DNA of 64,000 nt from Gamarada debralockiae (GCA_002803225.1 NXFV01000856.1:54909-118908); one strand, 5' to 3'; counted from the stretch's first letter, positions 34,315 to 46,614 are shown. Translations and numbers: made by a program. The notes: generated from the letters alone by a model not told the origin.

Positions 34315-35726
34315 ATGTCCATCGAAGAAAAGCATCAAGCAGCGACCGCAAACTTAGATCTCCCAGGTGCAGTCTTAGTAGCTGGTGATGCGACAGGTGT
34401 CTCTAATTCTCTCCCCTCATTTTCGAAACACGCTAAGACATCACCACAGGGTTCTTTCAATATGCCAAAGCCTTCGGAGTCAGCTCTCTCAAAGAGCCCA
34501 CGGCTCCCAAACCACTTGAGCTAGACTCTACCTTCTGGCTCGCATCATGCACGAAGCTTATGACAGCGATTGCTGCTCTGCAGTGCGTGGAGCGGGGAAG
34601 TTCACGCTTGATGAAGATGTCACGAGGTTGTTGCCTGAGCTGAAGGATATTGATATTCTGAAGGAATTTGAGGAGGGGTCTGAGAAGCCTGTTTTGGTAA
34701 GTGCGACGAAAGAAGATCACTTTACGGTATTTCGGCCAGGCTTGGAGGAGGTGTGAATCTTGGCTGGCGTGGTGACAGGCACCTCCTCACTCATACTTCT
34801 GGCATCAGCTACGACGCATTCAACCCCATCCTACAGCGATGGCGCCACTCCCGAGGCGAAGAAGCTCATCTCGCCAAAGGCACACTGATCCATCAGTACT
34901 CGGTACCTCTTCTTTCCGAGCCTGGAGAGTCGTGGGAATACTTACGTGCGTAATCTCCCTACCCCCTCCTCGCCTTCTAGCTAACCTTAAAAACGCTTCT
35001 AACAATCACACAGCGGGACCCGAGTGGGCAGGTCAAATGTTGAGCGAGTAAACGACATGTCACAAGGAAGCTACATGGAGAAGCACATTTGGGAACCACT
35101 CGGAATCACCAATATGACGTTCCATCTTGAAGAGCGAACAGACATACTTCAGCGCCTGCTCTATATGAGTGAACGACAAGGCGGGGCCAATGCTTTTGGT
35201 ACGCCTTTGGGTCTTGAGGGCAAGTTTGGTTGGACGGAGGATAAGTCCGGGCGGTTGGTATCAGCGATGATTCTGGTAGTGCGGGGGCATATGGCAGTAT
35301 GGGTGGATTTACCAGAAGATATTACACAGCATCACGTCTGGAGACCGGAAGTTGTTGGGGGTTGAGGTGCTTGAGGAACTCTTCGGCCCTCAATTGAGTA
35401 ACGAGGCACAACGACAGTTCGAGGCGCTGCAGGGAATGAAAGAGCTTGCCGATATTATGACTCCTGGTATTCCGCGGGGTACGAAGATAGGGCATGCTCT
35501 TGGAGGCGCTGTCGTCCTCGAGGATCTGGAGGGTAGAAGGAGGAGAGGGACGATGCATTGGGCTGGGCTGCCGAATGTTTTCTGGTGGGCGGATAGAGAT
35601 GCGGGGGTGTGTGGCGTTTATGGCAGTCAGGTCGTCCCGTCTGCGGATCCGAAGAGCTTTGGGTTGTTTGAGGAGTTTGAGAAGACGGTTTACGAGAAAG
35701 TTGGGGAATCGAGGGGCGAGAAGTGA
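34315..35726 (+). pseudogene. Decayed beta-lactamase-family (class C-like) hydrolase or transesterase
   Basis: The start MSIEEKHQAATANLDLPGAV, an intron-like gap, then the active-site segment STFWLASCTKLMTA with the S-x-x-K motif (SCTK) identify the serine beta-lactamase/DD-peptidase fold family, which in fungi includes LovD-like acyltransferases and esterases. LLTHTSGISYD and PGESWEY also fit. The frame is broken. Near 34700 the family's KITLRHLLTH motif lies one base out of frame. Near 35040, MVERVND requires one more G than is present. Near 35265, GGAYGSMGGFTR is in a different frame from what precedes it, and near 35350 the frame changes again before LEELFGPQLS. The last piece runs intact to a stop (VFWWADRDAGVCGVYGSQ). 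A functional protein cannot be read. An assembly error is unlikely to explain four separate shifts. Confidence 0.82.
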
Positions 35727-36730
35727 TAGGTTGTTCGCGTGTGAGGGTAGTTGGTCTGAGAGGTAGTTCGTGCACGGAGTAGTTTATGGCAAAAGTTGTT
35801 TGTGCGAGAAGTAGTTCGTTTCCTTCATAACTGGATTGATTTCAAGCCTACTCTTCTTACCGTCATGTGAAATTCAAACGCTGGCTTAGTACCCCTGCCA
35901 TGACTGTTGACGGTTTCCGAACTTCGCTTCAGCTGCCAATGCGATGAATGAGAAAGTGAAACAGTCGAAGGGAGTTCGGTTATTGGAGGTTAAGGGGTCT
36001 CCTTCTCCTTGCCATTCTTTGAAAGACAGATATAGCGCTGGCTTAGTATTGCATACGACTGTTGAGGTTCCCGAACTGCGTTCGCTTTAATTGCCACTGG
36101 AAAGGGGAGATGGCTGTTGAGATATCCAAGTGCAAACAGACGATACTCTATGGCATGTGCATATTTCAATCACTGAATAGAAATCAGTTATTGAGATTAA
36201 TAATCCTTTTTCCGCCGCTCTCTGATTATTTTGTTCACTCTCGCCTTCAAAGCAAATCTGTGCTTGCTCCACATGAGCCGCCGGGTCGGGGTCCTTGCTC
36301 GGGCTTCAAAAAATGCCTTCGCCGAGTCTTGTGTAGCCTGAACCTCCGTCAGCCGCTCACGCGATATCTACTGAACCTGCGAAATGACGAAAATGAAAAA
36401 TAAGAATGGTGGAGATAGATTGAAGGGATTTGATTTGAAGACGGCAGTCACATGGAAGCTTCGGTAGCGCTAACCGCCCTTGCCGGACGTACCGGAAGAG
36501 TTGCTTCAACGTTATGCACATCGTGACACAGTCAGTGTTCTGCGTCTTCGGAACCAAACGGCTTGAAAGTCAAGTAACCTACAGCATGTTTCCTTTCTTT
36601 CCTTTTCAATCCAGATTTCCTCAAGCAAAAAGGAAAGCAATATTAACCCAAATCTTCCTCATTCAAAAGAGATTTTTAACTGTCAGCCTCAAGACTTTGA
36701 ACTCCGACTGATCCGGGGACCCAAAAACTC
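35727..36730. other. Intergenic region with a duplicated segment
   Basis: A segment of about 65 bp at 35879-35945 (CGCTGGCTTAGTA, GACTGTTGACGGTTTCCGAAC) recurs at 36036-36100 (CGCTGGCTTAGTA, GACTGTTGAGGTTCCCGAAC) with moderate divergence. No gene is supported. The right end is the promoter of the plus-strand gene at 36731. Confidence 0.5.
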
Positions 36731-37384
36731 ATGCCTTTCGACCCTCAAGTATACCGCCTTGCTTCTATTGCCCGTGCCAAGCTTTGCCGGGAGGCTGCGA
36801 GGGCCTCTCACGACCTTCGTGTTCTCGTTGCTCATGCCAATATTCTCGATGAGTTGCTGATTGAACTCAATGCACCCGGGGAAGGACCGACGGAGCATTA
36901 CGGATTTGATCTTTTGCCTCAGAATGCAACGAAAAGGACAGAAAGGACAGTGCGAAGAAAGGTGGCCGTGACTGTCGAGGAGGCTCATGAACATGAGCTG
37001 GAAGAGGAAGGAGGTCTTCTTCAACAATCGAGACATTTGAGCTCAGAACCAAGCCCTTCGAGCCCCCCGATGCTCTCCCATGATTCTGAGTCAGAATCTG
37101 ATTCTGGATCCGATTCTGATCTGGACGATAGTTATGATGACGAATTTGCAACCGTTATCACTCCGACCTCTCCCACGGACACTTCGAACACATCTGTGTC
37201 TTCCGTTGAGGAAGACGATGTCGAGCCAGATGAAGGTGACCTTGCCCTCCATCGCACGAGGTCTGGCTGGAGACTCTTTGGGAGCACGAGCACTGCCTCC
37301 GAAAACCGACAGAAACGAAAAGACGTCAAACCCATCGATGCCGTGACGAACGAGGTCCAGAGACTAAGATTGTCCACTACTTAG
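36731..37384 (+). CDS. Conserved-looking fungal protein of unknown function with acidic Ser/Asp region
   Basis: A single exon of 217 codons. The first 40 residues (ARAKLCREAARASHDLRVLV, then AHANILDELLIEL) form a helical, ordered-looking segment of a type I associate with small uncharacterised ascomycete proteins. From about residue 100 it is disordered, with an acidic run (SESESDSGSDSDLDDSYDDE) that could be a phosphorylation target. A C-terminal RSGWRLFG patch sits before a basic end. The ATG is the first in frame. I do not recognise a characterised family and propose no function. Confidence 0.7.
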   Translation: MPFDPQVYRLASIARAKLCREAARASHDLRVLVAHANILDELLIELNAPGEGPTEHYGFDLLPQNATKRTERTVRRKVAVTVEEAHEHELEEEGGLLQQSRHLSSEPSPSSPPMLSHDSESESDSGSDSDLDDSYDDEFATVITPTSPTDTSNTSVSSVEEDDVEPDEGDLALHRTRSGWRLFGSTSTASENRQKRKDVKPIDAVTNEVQRLRLSTT

Positions 37385-38114
37385 TGCACCCATTTAACCA
37401 TCAACACGATTCGGATACCCCTGCTTTTTTGCTTTCGGCTTTGCGACTGGTTTCGATAAGTATAGGAGTTGTGGACATTGGAATTTATGATACCGGTATA
37501 TGGAGACTGACTAGTCAGAGAAGGCGGATACAAAGAGGAAGGAAAAGGATGGGAATTTGAGAATTTGATATTAGAAATGAGATGTTTGGGAAAAGGAATG
37601 ACTCAATGACTGTATATATACTGTGACGAAACTACATAGGGACGAATGAGACTGCAAGAGCTAGCTCTATTTTTCAAACATAAGTGTGAGGATACATTGC
37701 CCCAAATGGCATAGAAATGTCAATGGCTTCAACAACAATTCTCATAACCGTTTGACTGCATCAAGGACGAGGGTCCATCTCATGATCGGATCATGAGAAA
37801 GCATCAATATGCCATAGGACAACAGATAGCCATTCAAATAGCTCTTCAAGATAAGAAGCACTTGTGTAGTCTTTCTGAGGAGAAAGGTGGTCGGCGTTGG
37901 TAAACGCCGTTAGCGTCTCGTCCCACCAAGATCGGCGCACCAAGACTCGGCGCAACGCCCTCTCTACCTCTTCAAAAACCATACGTCTCCAACCTCGGCC
38001 TGCCTGCAATGTGAACGTCTAAATATTGGCTCTTGGTCTACCAGATGGTACTAGGATGTCCTTTTCCACGCTCGAGTAGGCTTACCAGCCCCATTTCCCA
38101 CCGCCGTTAACACA
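37385..38114. other. Intergenic region
   Basis: A 3' flank followed by the promoter of the NAD(P)-binding protein gene. A 72-codon minus-strand frame (37791-38009) has a plausible composition (RRVLVRRSWWDETL) but no start context or recognised family, so I leave it uncalled. Confidence 0.45.
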
Positions 38115-38973
38115 ATGCGCGTCCTCCTCCTTGGCGGAACTGGAAACCTAGGCCTGCGCTGTATCCCAGCTCTGCTCGCTCACAACCACTCTGTAACCCT
38201 CTACGTACGGAATCATTCTAAGCTTCAATTGCTGGTATCGCCATCAGTACTTGAAAAGACGGCGGTAGTTGTTGGGGACGCGACAAACTCCACAGGCATT
38301 AAGAAAGCGATTCTGGATCATGACATCGAAGCTATCGTCGATGTCGCAGGGAACCTGGTGCTTCCGTGGCAGGAGTTTCTCCTCCCAAAGATCGCGAAAG
38401 CTGCGACTGATGCTGCGGTTGAGGTTGGAAAAGAAAGAGGAACGCCGCTGAGAGCTTGGTTGGTTTGCAGCATGAATATACTGCAATATCCAGGGACTCC
38501 TAATTCATATCTTTTGCAGGACTAGTAAAAGTGCCCCTTTCGATAGCGATTGGAAGTATGCAATTGGCTGACTTTGTTATTCTAGTATTCCACGACCTGC
38601 ATACGCCCAACATGAAGCTACAAGCGAAGTTGTCGAAGCTGTCCCTATGTCCGATCTACGCTGGTCACTCATATGTGTTGCAATGATGAAACCTGCGAAT
38701 CCCAAGCAAGGCCGTTTTGAGCTTCTTGACGCACCCAGACACCACAACTTGATTCTCAAAGCAACGTCACCTCCGGCATGGGAAAATACCTGGGTAATGA
38801 TGATACCTTTCATCGGGCTGTTCTTGAACTTGTGGGTGGTACTATTTGGGCAGTACACTACGAGGTATGAGGATGTTGCGGATTTCTTGGCTGAGGATTT
38901 GGAGAGCGACAGTCTGGAGTGGATTGGGATGAGGGTGGGTATGAAGGACACGGAGAAGATCAAGGCTGTATGA
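38115..38973 (+). CDS. NAD(P)-binding (atypical SDR / NmrA-like) protein
   Basis: Exons 38115-38524 and 38586-38973 join in phase 2 (donor GTAAAA, branch GGCTGAC, acceptor TCTAG) and give 265 residues. The N-terminus MRVLLLGGTGNLGLRCIPAL is the Gly-rich nucleotide-binding motif of atypical short-chain dehydrogenases, followed by the acidic and amide patterns VVGDATN and VDVAGN. The C-terminal half has the SDLRWSLICVAMMKP strand and a hydrophobic stretch (MMIPFIGLFLNLWVVLFG) that could be a membrane contact or a buried helix. Such proteins are redox sensors, isomerases or reductases; the substrate is unknown. The usual catalytic Tyr-x-x-x-Lys is not evident. It appears intact, unlike the decayed enzymes on either side. 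Confidence 0.78.
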
Positions 38974-39523
38974 GGATATCGAATATGGGTGGATTCAATT
39001 TCAATTTCGGTTATAGGTGAAATGAACACAGTTCCACAACTCTCTTTGTGTCTTTTCGTAAAATACTACAGTACCTTCGTTTCTCTGCAACATTCGTAGA
39101 AATTCTACTATCGAAATTCATGGTTCCTTCATTTCAAACTCCTCGATGGAAGCTGAGGTGGATAATGCATTCTTCGAAAACTTGGATAGAGTTTAAATAG
39201 TCAAAGGTACGAGTATGTAAATAATTGGGTTATGGTAGGTATCCTTTCATCATTAGAGTTATTCTTTACCCTCAGTCGATAACAAACATGGCTGATGTGG
39301 TCTGTCGCCTGCGGAGCTGAGGAGCTCCCTTTTTACGCTGGGAACAACATGTGACGGAACAATACAGGAAACCAGTCTTCACTATCCAGTTCACTCAGTG
39401 ATTGCGGAACCTTCCTTACTGGAGGAATTGACACGCTGAAGATCTATGCACATTCACCTTGGAAGATGGCATTTACAACACTGCCCTCTTTAGGTCTTCC
39501 CTGTCTTATGGCAAATCTGAATG
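38974..39523. other. Intergenic region
   Basis: Convergent 3' flanks of the NAD(P)-binding protein gene (plus) and the decayed oxidoreductase (minus). No supported gene or repeat. Confidence 0.5.
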
Positions 39524-40820
39524 CTACTGGTTCTGATCTAGCATCTTCTGTAGAAACTCGTGCCTACTCACTGCTTTCTCGAAACCTACAAGTCGACTAT
39601 TACTGTCACCCGGCATTTCACCTTGGCGATAGCAGCGTACAAACCTGCTTCGTGGGCTCTGATTTAAGAGCTCGTCGCCTAAGTCCTTGCTCGTTGCCAG
39701 CTCATTGAGCTCAAAGTCATCCGTATAAACAACTTGCTCAACTTGATCGCTGGCATAATCGAAAACCTCGATCTTGCCTTCCTGGTTGCCCATCTGCAAT
39801 TCCAGCCCCATACAACTTACTTTGACTTCACCTGTCTCGCTGTGGATCCGCCAATCCAGCGGCGAACCCTTAAACCCCGGTCCTCCTCGCATCGTCCTAC
39901 TCATGACAGCGACGGACTTCAGGGTGCCTTGCAAGAACACAGTATCGTAGGTTGTGCGAGGGTGATCTTTGATGACAACGGCTCCTGTCACAGGGTCGAT
40001 CACATCTACGCGGTTTAGCTTGTTGGCGAGTAGCGACGGGGTAGTGGCGGTCTCGAAGTCTCCCAAGACTACATATAATACATCAGAGCTAGTCGCTCCG
40101 TCTCCTTTCAAAGTTGCTCGGTCGCGCTGAGAAAAGACAAGACGCCCCTCACCTTGTACAAAATCAATCTCGTGCCCGAAGAATATCGTCACAAGATTTC
40201 CGCCTGCTCCAGGCGTTGCGGAATATTCAAATCCTGAGATTGCTCTCTTAGCCCCGTAATGCGATTGTGAAGCGAAGTTACTGTTGAAGACTTTGCCAAT
40301 TCTTCCACCTTCGACCAAAGCCTTGGCTTGCCGGTTTGACTGATTATAGGCGAATATCGGCCCTGCAGCCCCACGACAGTGAGCTTAGTGTTGTGCACCT
40401 TGGCTAATTCGAGAAGCTCTCTGGCCTCTGACTCGTTCGTTCAGAGCGGCCACTCGACATAGACGCTCTTGCCCGCTTTGAGAAGAGGGGCCAGCGCGAG
40501 ATAGTGCTTATCAACACGGATGCTGCGGATTACAAGATCAATGTCCGGGTCTGTGGCGAGAGCTTGCGTTGTATAAGTTTGTAGTTTGTTTGCCACGCCA
40601 AGCGGAACCTGCTCTCTACGTTCCCATATGCCTTCGTCTGACTGGGCAGCTAATAGTGGCGAATTGCATCACGAGAACTCTGGAGGGAGGACTTGCACAC
40701 AGCAGCAATCTGGTAATCCTCTGAAGCCTCCAGGTAAGGAAAACGAGCATTTTGCGCCCACCCTCTGGTCGACAGGCCCATGAAACCAAGTCGGATTGTT
40801 GCATGTTTGGTTTTAAAAAG
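39524..40820 (-). pseudogene. Decayed Gfo/Idh/MocA (Gal80-like) oxidoreductase
   Basis: The N-terminal piece IRLGFMGLSTRGWAQNA followed by PYLEASEDYQIAAVC resembles the Rossmann start of Gal80-like members of the family. It runs into a stop after DAIRHY near 40650. The next piece (DPDIDLVIRSIRVDKHYLAL, then AGKSVYVEWPL) has the expected substrate-loop motif, but a TGA follows at about 40441. After LQGRYSPI near 40345 one base is missing before QSNRQAKALVEGG. The dimerisation domain (39524-40318) is then open to the end, with LVTIFFGHEIDFV and ISGFEYSATPGAGG. In intact relatives this would be an NAD(P)-dependent oxidoreductase or a Gal80-type regulator. It carries at least two stops and a frameshift. 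Confidence 0.8.
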
Positions 40821-43800
40821 AGGTGGTGAAGAACCCAAAAGAAATGGAGAAGGCAACGCTCGTCCTCTGAAATGGCAGGATGATGTACTTTACCACATCC
40901 TGAAATCGATTCTTCAACCTGCCAAAGCAAGACACTTCTCGGATAGGCATGTCGTTATGTAGTCATGTGTTACTCCTCATGCTGGAACGCTTATCCCGGA
41001 TCGGGGACGACTTAGCGAAAACGGAATCCTGACCGAGAGAAGATACGGACAACGCTTGCTGTTCGATGCGAAAATTTGAATGTTAATCAAACGGTATCTG
41101 CGCTATACGCCGCAAAGTATCTGGTAGAGCTAAAGGAGGACTGATGGTCAGGAGCGAACAAGTTAGATAAGCCACGTGATTATCACATGGCCTTAAGTCC
41201 CTATCGCCCTTTCGGCTCAGTTGGTACGGGCTAACTTGAGGCTGAGATCTGGGTTCCATTATGCCATTATCAGAAATTGATGTTGCCTTGCGGCTGAACC
41301 AACTTTACAGTTCTGAAACTACTGGTGCGGGCGGGGCTGCCGAGCTGAATCCAGCTGGCTGCAAATACAGCGTTCGGCAGAGTGACATCGTGAACTTACG
41401 ATGGTACTTCCAAAGGCTAAGCGTACAGAAACTACTAGATATGGACGCTTAGAAAAAATCAGAGGTGCTTGTCTCCACCCTCGGAAAGTGACTCTGTAAG
41501 GCCTTGCCTCAGGCTCTACAGTGCTCGCTGAAGCCGGAGCACTCACTCCACTTCGCGAATTTAGGCTTCAAATCTCGCAATTCGTTCAAATTCTCGAACT
41601 ATACATCTTATCGATACTGAGGTATTTGTGTCGTCAGGAAAGACGCTACCTTCCAAGTAACAAATAGGGTCGTGTCAGTGGCTGAAAAGAAAGTTCACTG
41701 AAAGCACCACGAGTTACCCTTTATGTGGCTGACCTTGTTCGCTACGGAAAGTATCAGTGGCGCAGACCAATGCGAGTGAGTGCCGATTTGGGATGATCTG
41801 GCCCAGTGTTCTGACGTCGGTGGAGCCTGTGATGAGTGCTGCAGAACTCCGTAGGGCGATGGAACCACGCTGCCGAAAGTCTGATCAGTGGTGATCAGTT
41901 ATCGATAAGGCAGGGCTGGAGATTTTTAATTTTGGAGATTCTGTTAGAAGCTTGAAAGAGAGTAACTGGTGGTTGCGATGCGGAGGGGAAGTAGGCCCAG
42001 ACTCCTTGATGCTTGAGGGTCTTCCTTTCCTTATGCGCCTCATGCTTGTTAATGAGCAGTGAAATGTCCAAATAAAGCAGTTGGAACGTCAGTTCCATGC
42101 TTTGTAAAGCATATCTTCATGGTTCTCTTCCGACTTCCAAGTTTCTCAGAAGTTTCGCGTAGCTATCAGAGACCTTATAGGAGAGATCTACAATCGGCTG
42201 GAAGAGTGTCGTGGCTGACATGGATATGAGCACATGGTTGTGATGGGGATCTTCCGGAAAGCTCAGGCACAAAGATCGCATCAATCAGAAAACGTGAACG
42301 AATCTAAGACATCCCACCCAGCAGTACGGTTACTGCGGTTCTGACCCATTTTGGTATGATCGTCGCCCTTTCATGGAGAATGTGGGTGGAGCTTTGCCAC
42401 ACTTCCGGGTCAGATGGTCGCAAGGCGGAGTTACCGAGTGAGTGATCGTCAATGAGGTATCCAATGTGGACACCTCACGGTCCCGAGTCCCGCTGTCACC
42501 CGGTCGCTTCTGCAAAGCATTAGGGCCCAAAGGACAAAAGAGCCTTTCGTGTCGACTTGCTATGTTGATCATTGAAATCGGCGAGTCATCCGTCAATCTT
42601 GTCGAAGTCATGGATAGATTCCACAAACCATCTGGCCCGTTTCTTCCAGCTCGCTTGTCCTTTGACTCTTTCGTCGAGGGTCATTCGTCCTCGCCATTCC
42701 GCTATTCTCACTCTTATGCGCCGGCCATGAAAGGCTTTGTTCAAGACTCGTCGTTCAAAGTAACTTCAGCTTACAATGAAGCTTAGAAGACTTTTTGCGT
42801 TGAGCCGGCCAACCAGACCTCCAATCTGATTAGATCTACAGCTGTAAGATTCGAACACGTGACGACAAATACGTTTCTCGAAACATTTCGGTCTGGCCGA
42901 GCCGCCTTGATTGGAACGTTGTCCGGTGCTTTTTTTTGAAGTGACAGTAAGCCACCGCCGATCTCTACCCATCGGACTCCCACCACGACCTCCCAGTAGC
43001 GTCACGTCCGGAGAAGTAACCTCTGAACAACGTCAATGTTACCTTCCTCCAGTAAATAATACCAACGACGAATTCTTCAATTCTGTGTCGATCTCAAAGA
43101 AGGCAGAATAGACGGGCTTGTAGCCTGACCCTCGGATAATACTCGGCCATGGTATGACGTCCCGTACACTCAAAGAGGGTTGATCGAATTCTCTACTAGT
43201 CTTCAGCTATTCTTATTAAACAAAACCTGTCTTTCTTGAACACAGTATAGGCCGTGGGCATGTTACACTGGGAAAATATGGGGTTCCAAGCGGCTGGATC
43301 TCGCGGACTGGTCTCGAGAAGGCTGACGTCGAGAGAGAAATCCTTACCTAAAGGATCAAAGGAGGTGGGACTCGAGACGGTCTGGTACCACAAGAAGCGC
43401 CCAATTCAGCGGTAACTTTTACGAACACTTCCTAACAAGGAATAAGGTCAAGGTTCTAAGAAAGTAAGTAGCGGGCATACAGTATGTGCTGCTTTGGTTT
43501 CTGCAAGCCTGCGGAAACACGATCGGCCCTTAAAGGCATCTTTGATACACGTCAAAATCTCCGTGTCACTTAGCGTCTCCGGCGGGAAATGTAGTATCCG
43601 TAAGAAGATTATCGAGCATCCTTCCTAAACACGGTTCTGTAAATAGATTTGCTGTGCATGTGGAAATTCGTCGGCCGTGAGAGGAGTGATGGCTGATGAT
43701 GTAGGTGAAAGAAGTTTGCCGATCAAAATTTCCCGCGCGCTGATTTGACGCCGTCGCTTCTTCAGAGGCGCCAATTCAGGCGTAAGTTCCGATACCCTCA

Positions 43801-46614
43801 TCCTACAGTAATGTACCTTAGTACAGTAATATATTTTTGGACGCCCTTGCACAGATTTTAGATGGTACTTCTTCTAGCCCTGTGCGCTTGGATCTAATCG
43901 ATTTGAGTTTTGAGGGAGCTTTGCAGGCCGAAAATGGATTGCCTCGATACCAATCGGGGATGATTATCCTCCTGCTGAGAACGTTCCTGGTTGCTTTTTC
44001 AGCGACAAGGCTACACCGACCTTGCTTCGAACCGTGGTTTTGCTACAATGGCCCTGGTAACCTCTAACCCCTCAATAATCACCGACCCGTTAGCAGATGA
44101 CCAGGGAATTGACCATCCGAAACGGCAGATTGCTGCAATCTCTCGAATCACGAGGCCAAGCAATAACGTTGTCAGACCGTTGTCGCGTGGCGCTCTACGG
44201 TAGCCAAATGACTCTAGGTCCTTCAATCTCCAAATTTGACAGGCGTTGGAAACGTTCAACCTCTTTTTCTACTGGCAAATTTCCCCCGGCACACCAGGCA
44301 CGCTATGATTAATTTGGACCCTGTCCCAGCGCCATTCTGGCTTCTTTGCGTGCGATTAACCAAGTCTGTGCAACAGAACGGCGAGGTGCAGCGACTTGGA
44401 GTCCTGGTATCATCATACGTGAGGCTTTGTTGGGAAAAGTGAGCAGGATCACAGCTCCTTTTGGAACGTCAACAGAACTTCGTCAAATGGAGCGCAAGCC
44501 ACACCAAGCCCAGCCCACAACTATGTTTTTTTTCCATGTCATCTCTCAACTAGTTGGATGCAAAACATGCTACCAGGCGATGCCTCTTTCTTATGGCAAC
44601 TCCGATACCTGTGATACTTCAGCCCGCTCTACCTTCTTCAGATCCACGACCGAGGACTGATTTCATGCAAACTGCATGCAAGCTGCGACACTATCAGCGC
44701 AAGTTCAACCAACAAACACAGAATTTAGACTTCAGGACAGCGTCAGACAATCAGAAGACCCACAAGTTTAGTCAGCGCAGGCTGGTTTCCTCGATATTGC
44801 ATTTTTTCCCTGCTGCATCGCACAAGAAGTTTGTTCTCAGTTGTCATCCACGCGCAAGACTTACCTGACCGTTGCGGAAATCACGAATTCGCAGATTGCT
44901 CTTTGTGGGCAATGGCGGTGCCATTATTATTTGTCTCTAGACTCGTCAGCTTCCACAACCGAATTTATTTTAATCATTTGGATTTGATTGAATGGAGATA
45001 ATTTTGGTCCTTTCATACCGGAGGAAGGCGAGGCTTATGTTCCCTTTTATGTCGTCCCTGGGGTTTGGACGAGACGGGTTGACCCCTGTTTTTAGGATGC
45101 GTGATTGGGCCGAAGGTGGCAGAAGATCGCCTTTGTGTTTCAAAGCGCAGGATTTGACGAACGATCCAAGAAATTTCAAGATCCCTCTAGTACCAAATCA
45201 TACAGATCCCTAGTCGGTACGGTAGCCCCATCCCGGACGTGCGCGCGAGAGTGGAGATGGAAGTCCCTGTGATCTTTAATCCTCCCACCTTGGGTTTCGA
45301 AGAGCTTCGTCGACAAGCTGCAACTTCTGTATGGATGGGAATCCACCTAACGGTTCATACCCCTCCTTAGGGTACAAGCTCCCCCTCATCCCTACCAAAT
45401 CTGACTCCAACGGAAGGTGTTACGGTATCCTATTCATGCTGCGCTCTCACTGGCCATTGCTTAAGCCACATCAGTCCCGCAGATGTCAGCATCATGCCGG
45501 CCTGAGCTTCTTCCACTCTTGGCACCATATCAAACGATTTGTTCTCAGAAAACTAGGCAGTCCCTTCCGCTCTTACATACTCACAAATTTCCTACCGGAA
45601 ATTTCAGCCCCTCCAAGTCCCAGCCCCAGGCTTCGGGCCCCAGAACCTAGTTGCCCATCAACCATGCGCACAACACACCATCCTGCCCGCTTTCTGCGTC
45701 CCACGGCCGGCATTACCATTACAAGCATCATATTTCATCACCCGCTACTCTGTGGCCTCTGCCACTGCCATTTCGGATAAGGCCCGCATTTCATATTTGC
45801 ACACGAAGGCCAGAATTTGATCGGATTGTACCTTGCCTGACCCTAACACCCCAGCATCTTACTTTAGTTATTACTCCTTCCAGGTTCACTCGAGCTTGAG
45901 CCAAACATCTGATATTGATACTGACCGCAAAAGCCTTCTGTCCGCACCAGAAGACTTAATTACGAGTATGGATGCATGCCTGCATGTCTGTACTCTGTAA
46001 TATCAGCCACCCTGACCCTGTGGTTCTTTAAGTCGACCATACAGCATTTTACAAAAAATCTCGACCTTTTTTGGCTCTTTTTACTGCCTTCCCGTTATTA
46101 TCAGCCCTCTCGATAGCTGGATTATGAGTGGAGCATTGTTGCTCACGCCTCCTTCTTTCGTCCTATCCTGCCACAACTTGTCGATCTCATCCTTCCATTC
46201 GGCAACTCGAGAACTTAGCATAACTTCTCACACACCACCATCGTCCCCGAAGATCGTCCCTGCAGTTAACCTTTCCGTCGACTCCAGATCCGAAGCTGTC
46301 ACTCGTAGCCTTGTGATTTGCGAGGACCAATTAAGCTCCACAGGACCACGACTACTTTTGCCATTCCCGTACCCGGCCTCGTCTGGAGTATCTGATATAC
46401 AGTCCAGGTAACCCATACTACCCAACTCTACTACTGCGCACGGTACCTGCTTGGAGATGAGTGACACCAGTGTGGGGGGTACTTTCCGTTCTACATAAAA
46501 GTCTCGATCCCACTCGCCTACACCTACAGGTTACCGTCTTTCGTTCAAAAGGTCACTTCAACCTCCACCACCTAATGTTTTTCTTCTTTTGATTTTCAGT
46601 ATACTCACCTCGAG
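40821..46614. other. Gene-poor region of about 5.8 kb
   Basis: No frame longer than about 150 codons, none with a family signature or coherent exon-intron pattern. A D-arm-like and T-loop-like stretch near 41214-41258 does not fold as a tRNA. A T-loop-like GTTCGAATC lies on the minus strand near 42850, without matching stems. The last kilobase is pyrimidine-rich and is likely promoter and leader of the gene at 46615. Confidence 0.45.
46124..46411 (+). promoter_or_regulatory. Possible upstream ORF or leader exon before the Pro/Gln-rich gene
   Basis: An ATG at 46124 opens 95 codons about 490 bp before the start of the next gene, in pyrimidine-rich sequence typical of fungal leaders. It ends near an AG-GTAACC donor-like site (about 46408), and an acceptor-like TTTTCAG stands at about 46597, just before the main ATG. 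Joining them does not put the two ATGs in one frame, so a 5' leader intron is the more likely reading. No homologue recognised. Confidence 0.25.

Noticed and set aside
34697..34712. GTAAGT donor inside the beta-lactamase-type gene as a tiny intron repairing the frame
   Set aside because: The implied intron would be 16 nt, below any plausible size. Using the later acceptor would remove the conserved KITLR motif.
37791..38009. 72-codon minus-strand frame with Arg/Trp-rich sequence
   Set aside because: Too short and isolated to support, and it lies in a promoter region.
41210..41260. tRNA-like stretch (GGCTCAGTTGGT and GGGTTCC)
   Set aside because: Acceptor and anticodon stems do not form at proper spacing, and no complete cloverleaf can be drawn.
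42840..42910. T-loop-like GTTCGAATC on the minus strand and a GGCCGAG word on the plus strand
   Set aside because: They lie on opposite strands, and the T stem pairs poorly.
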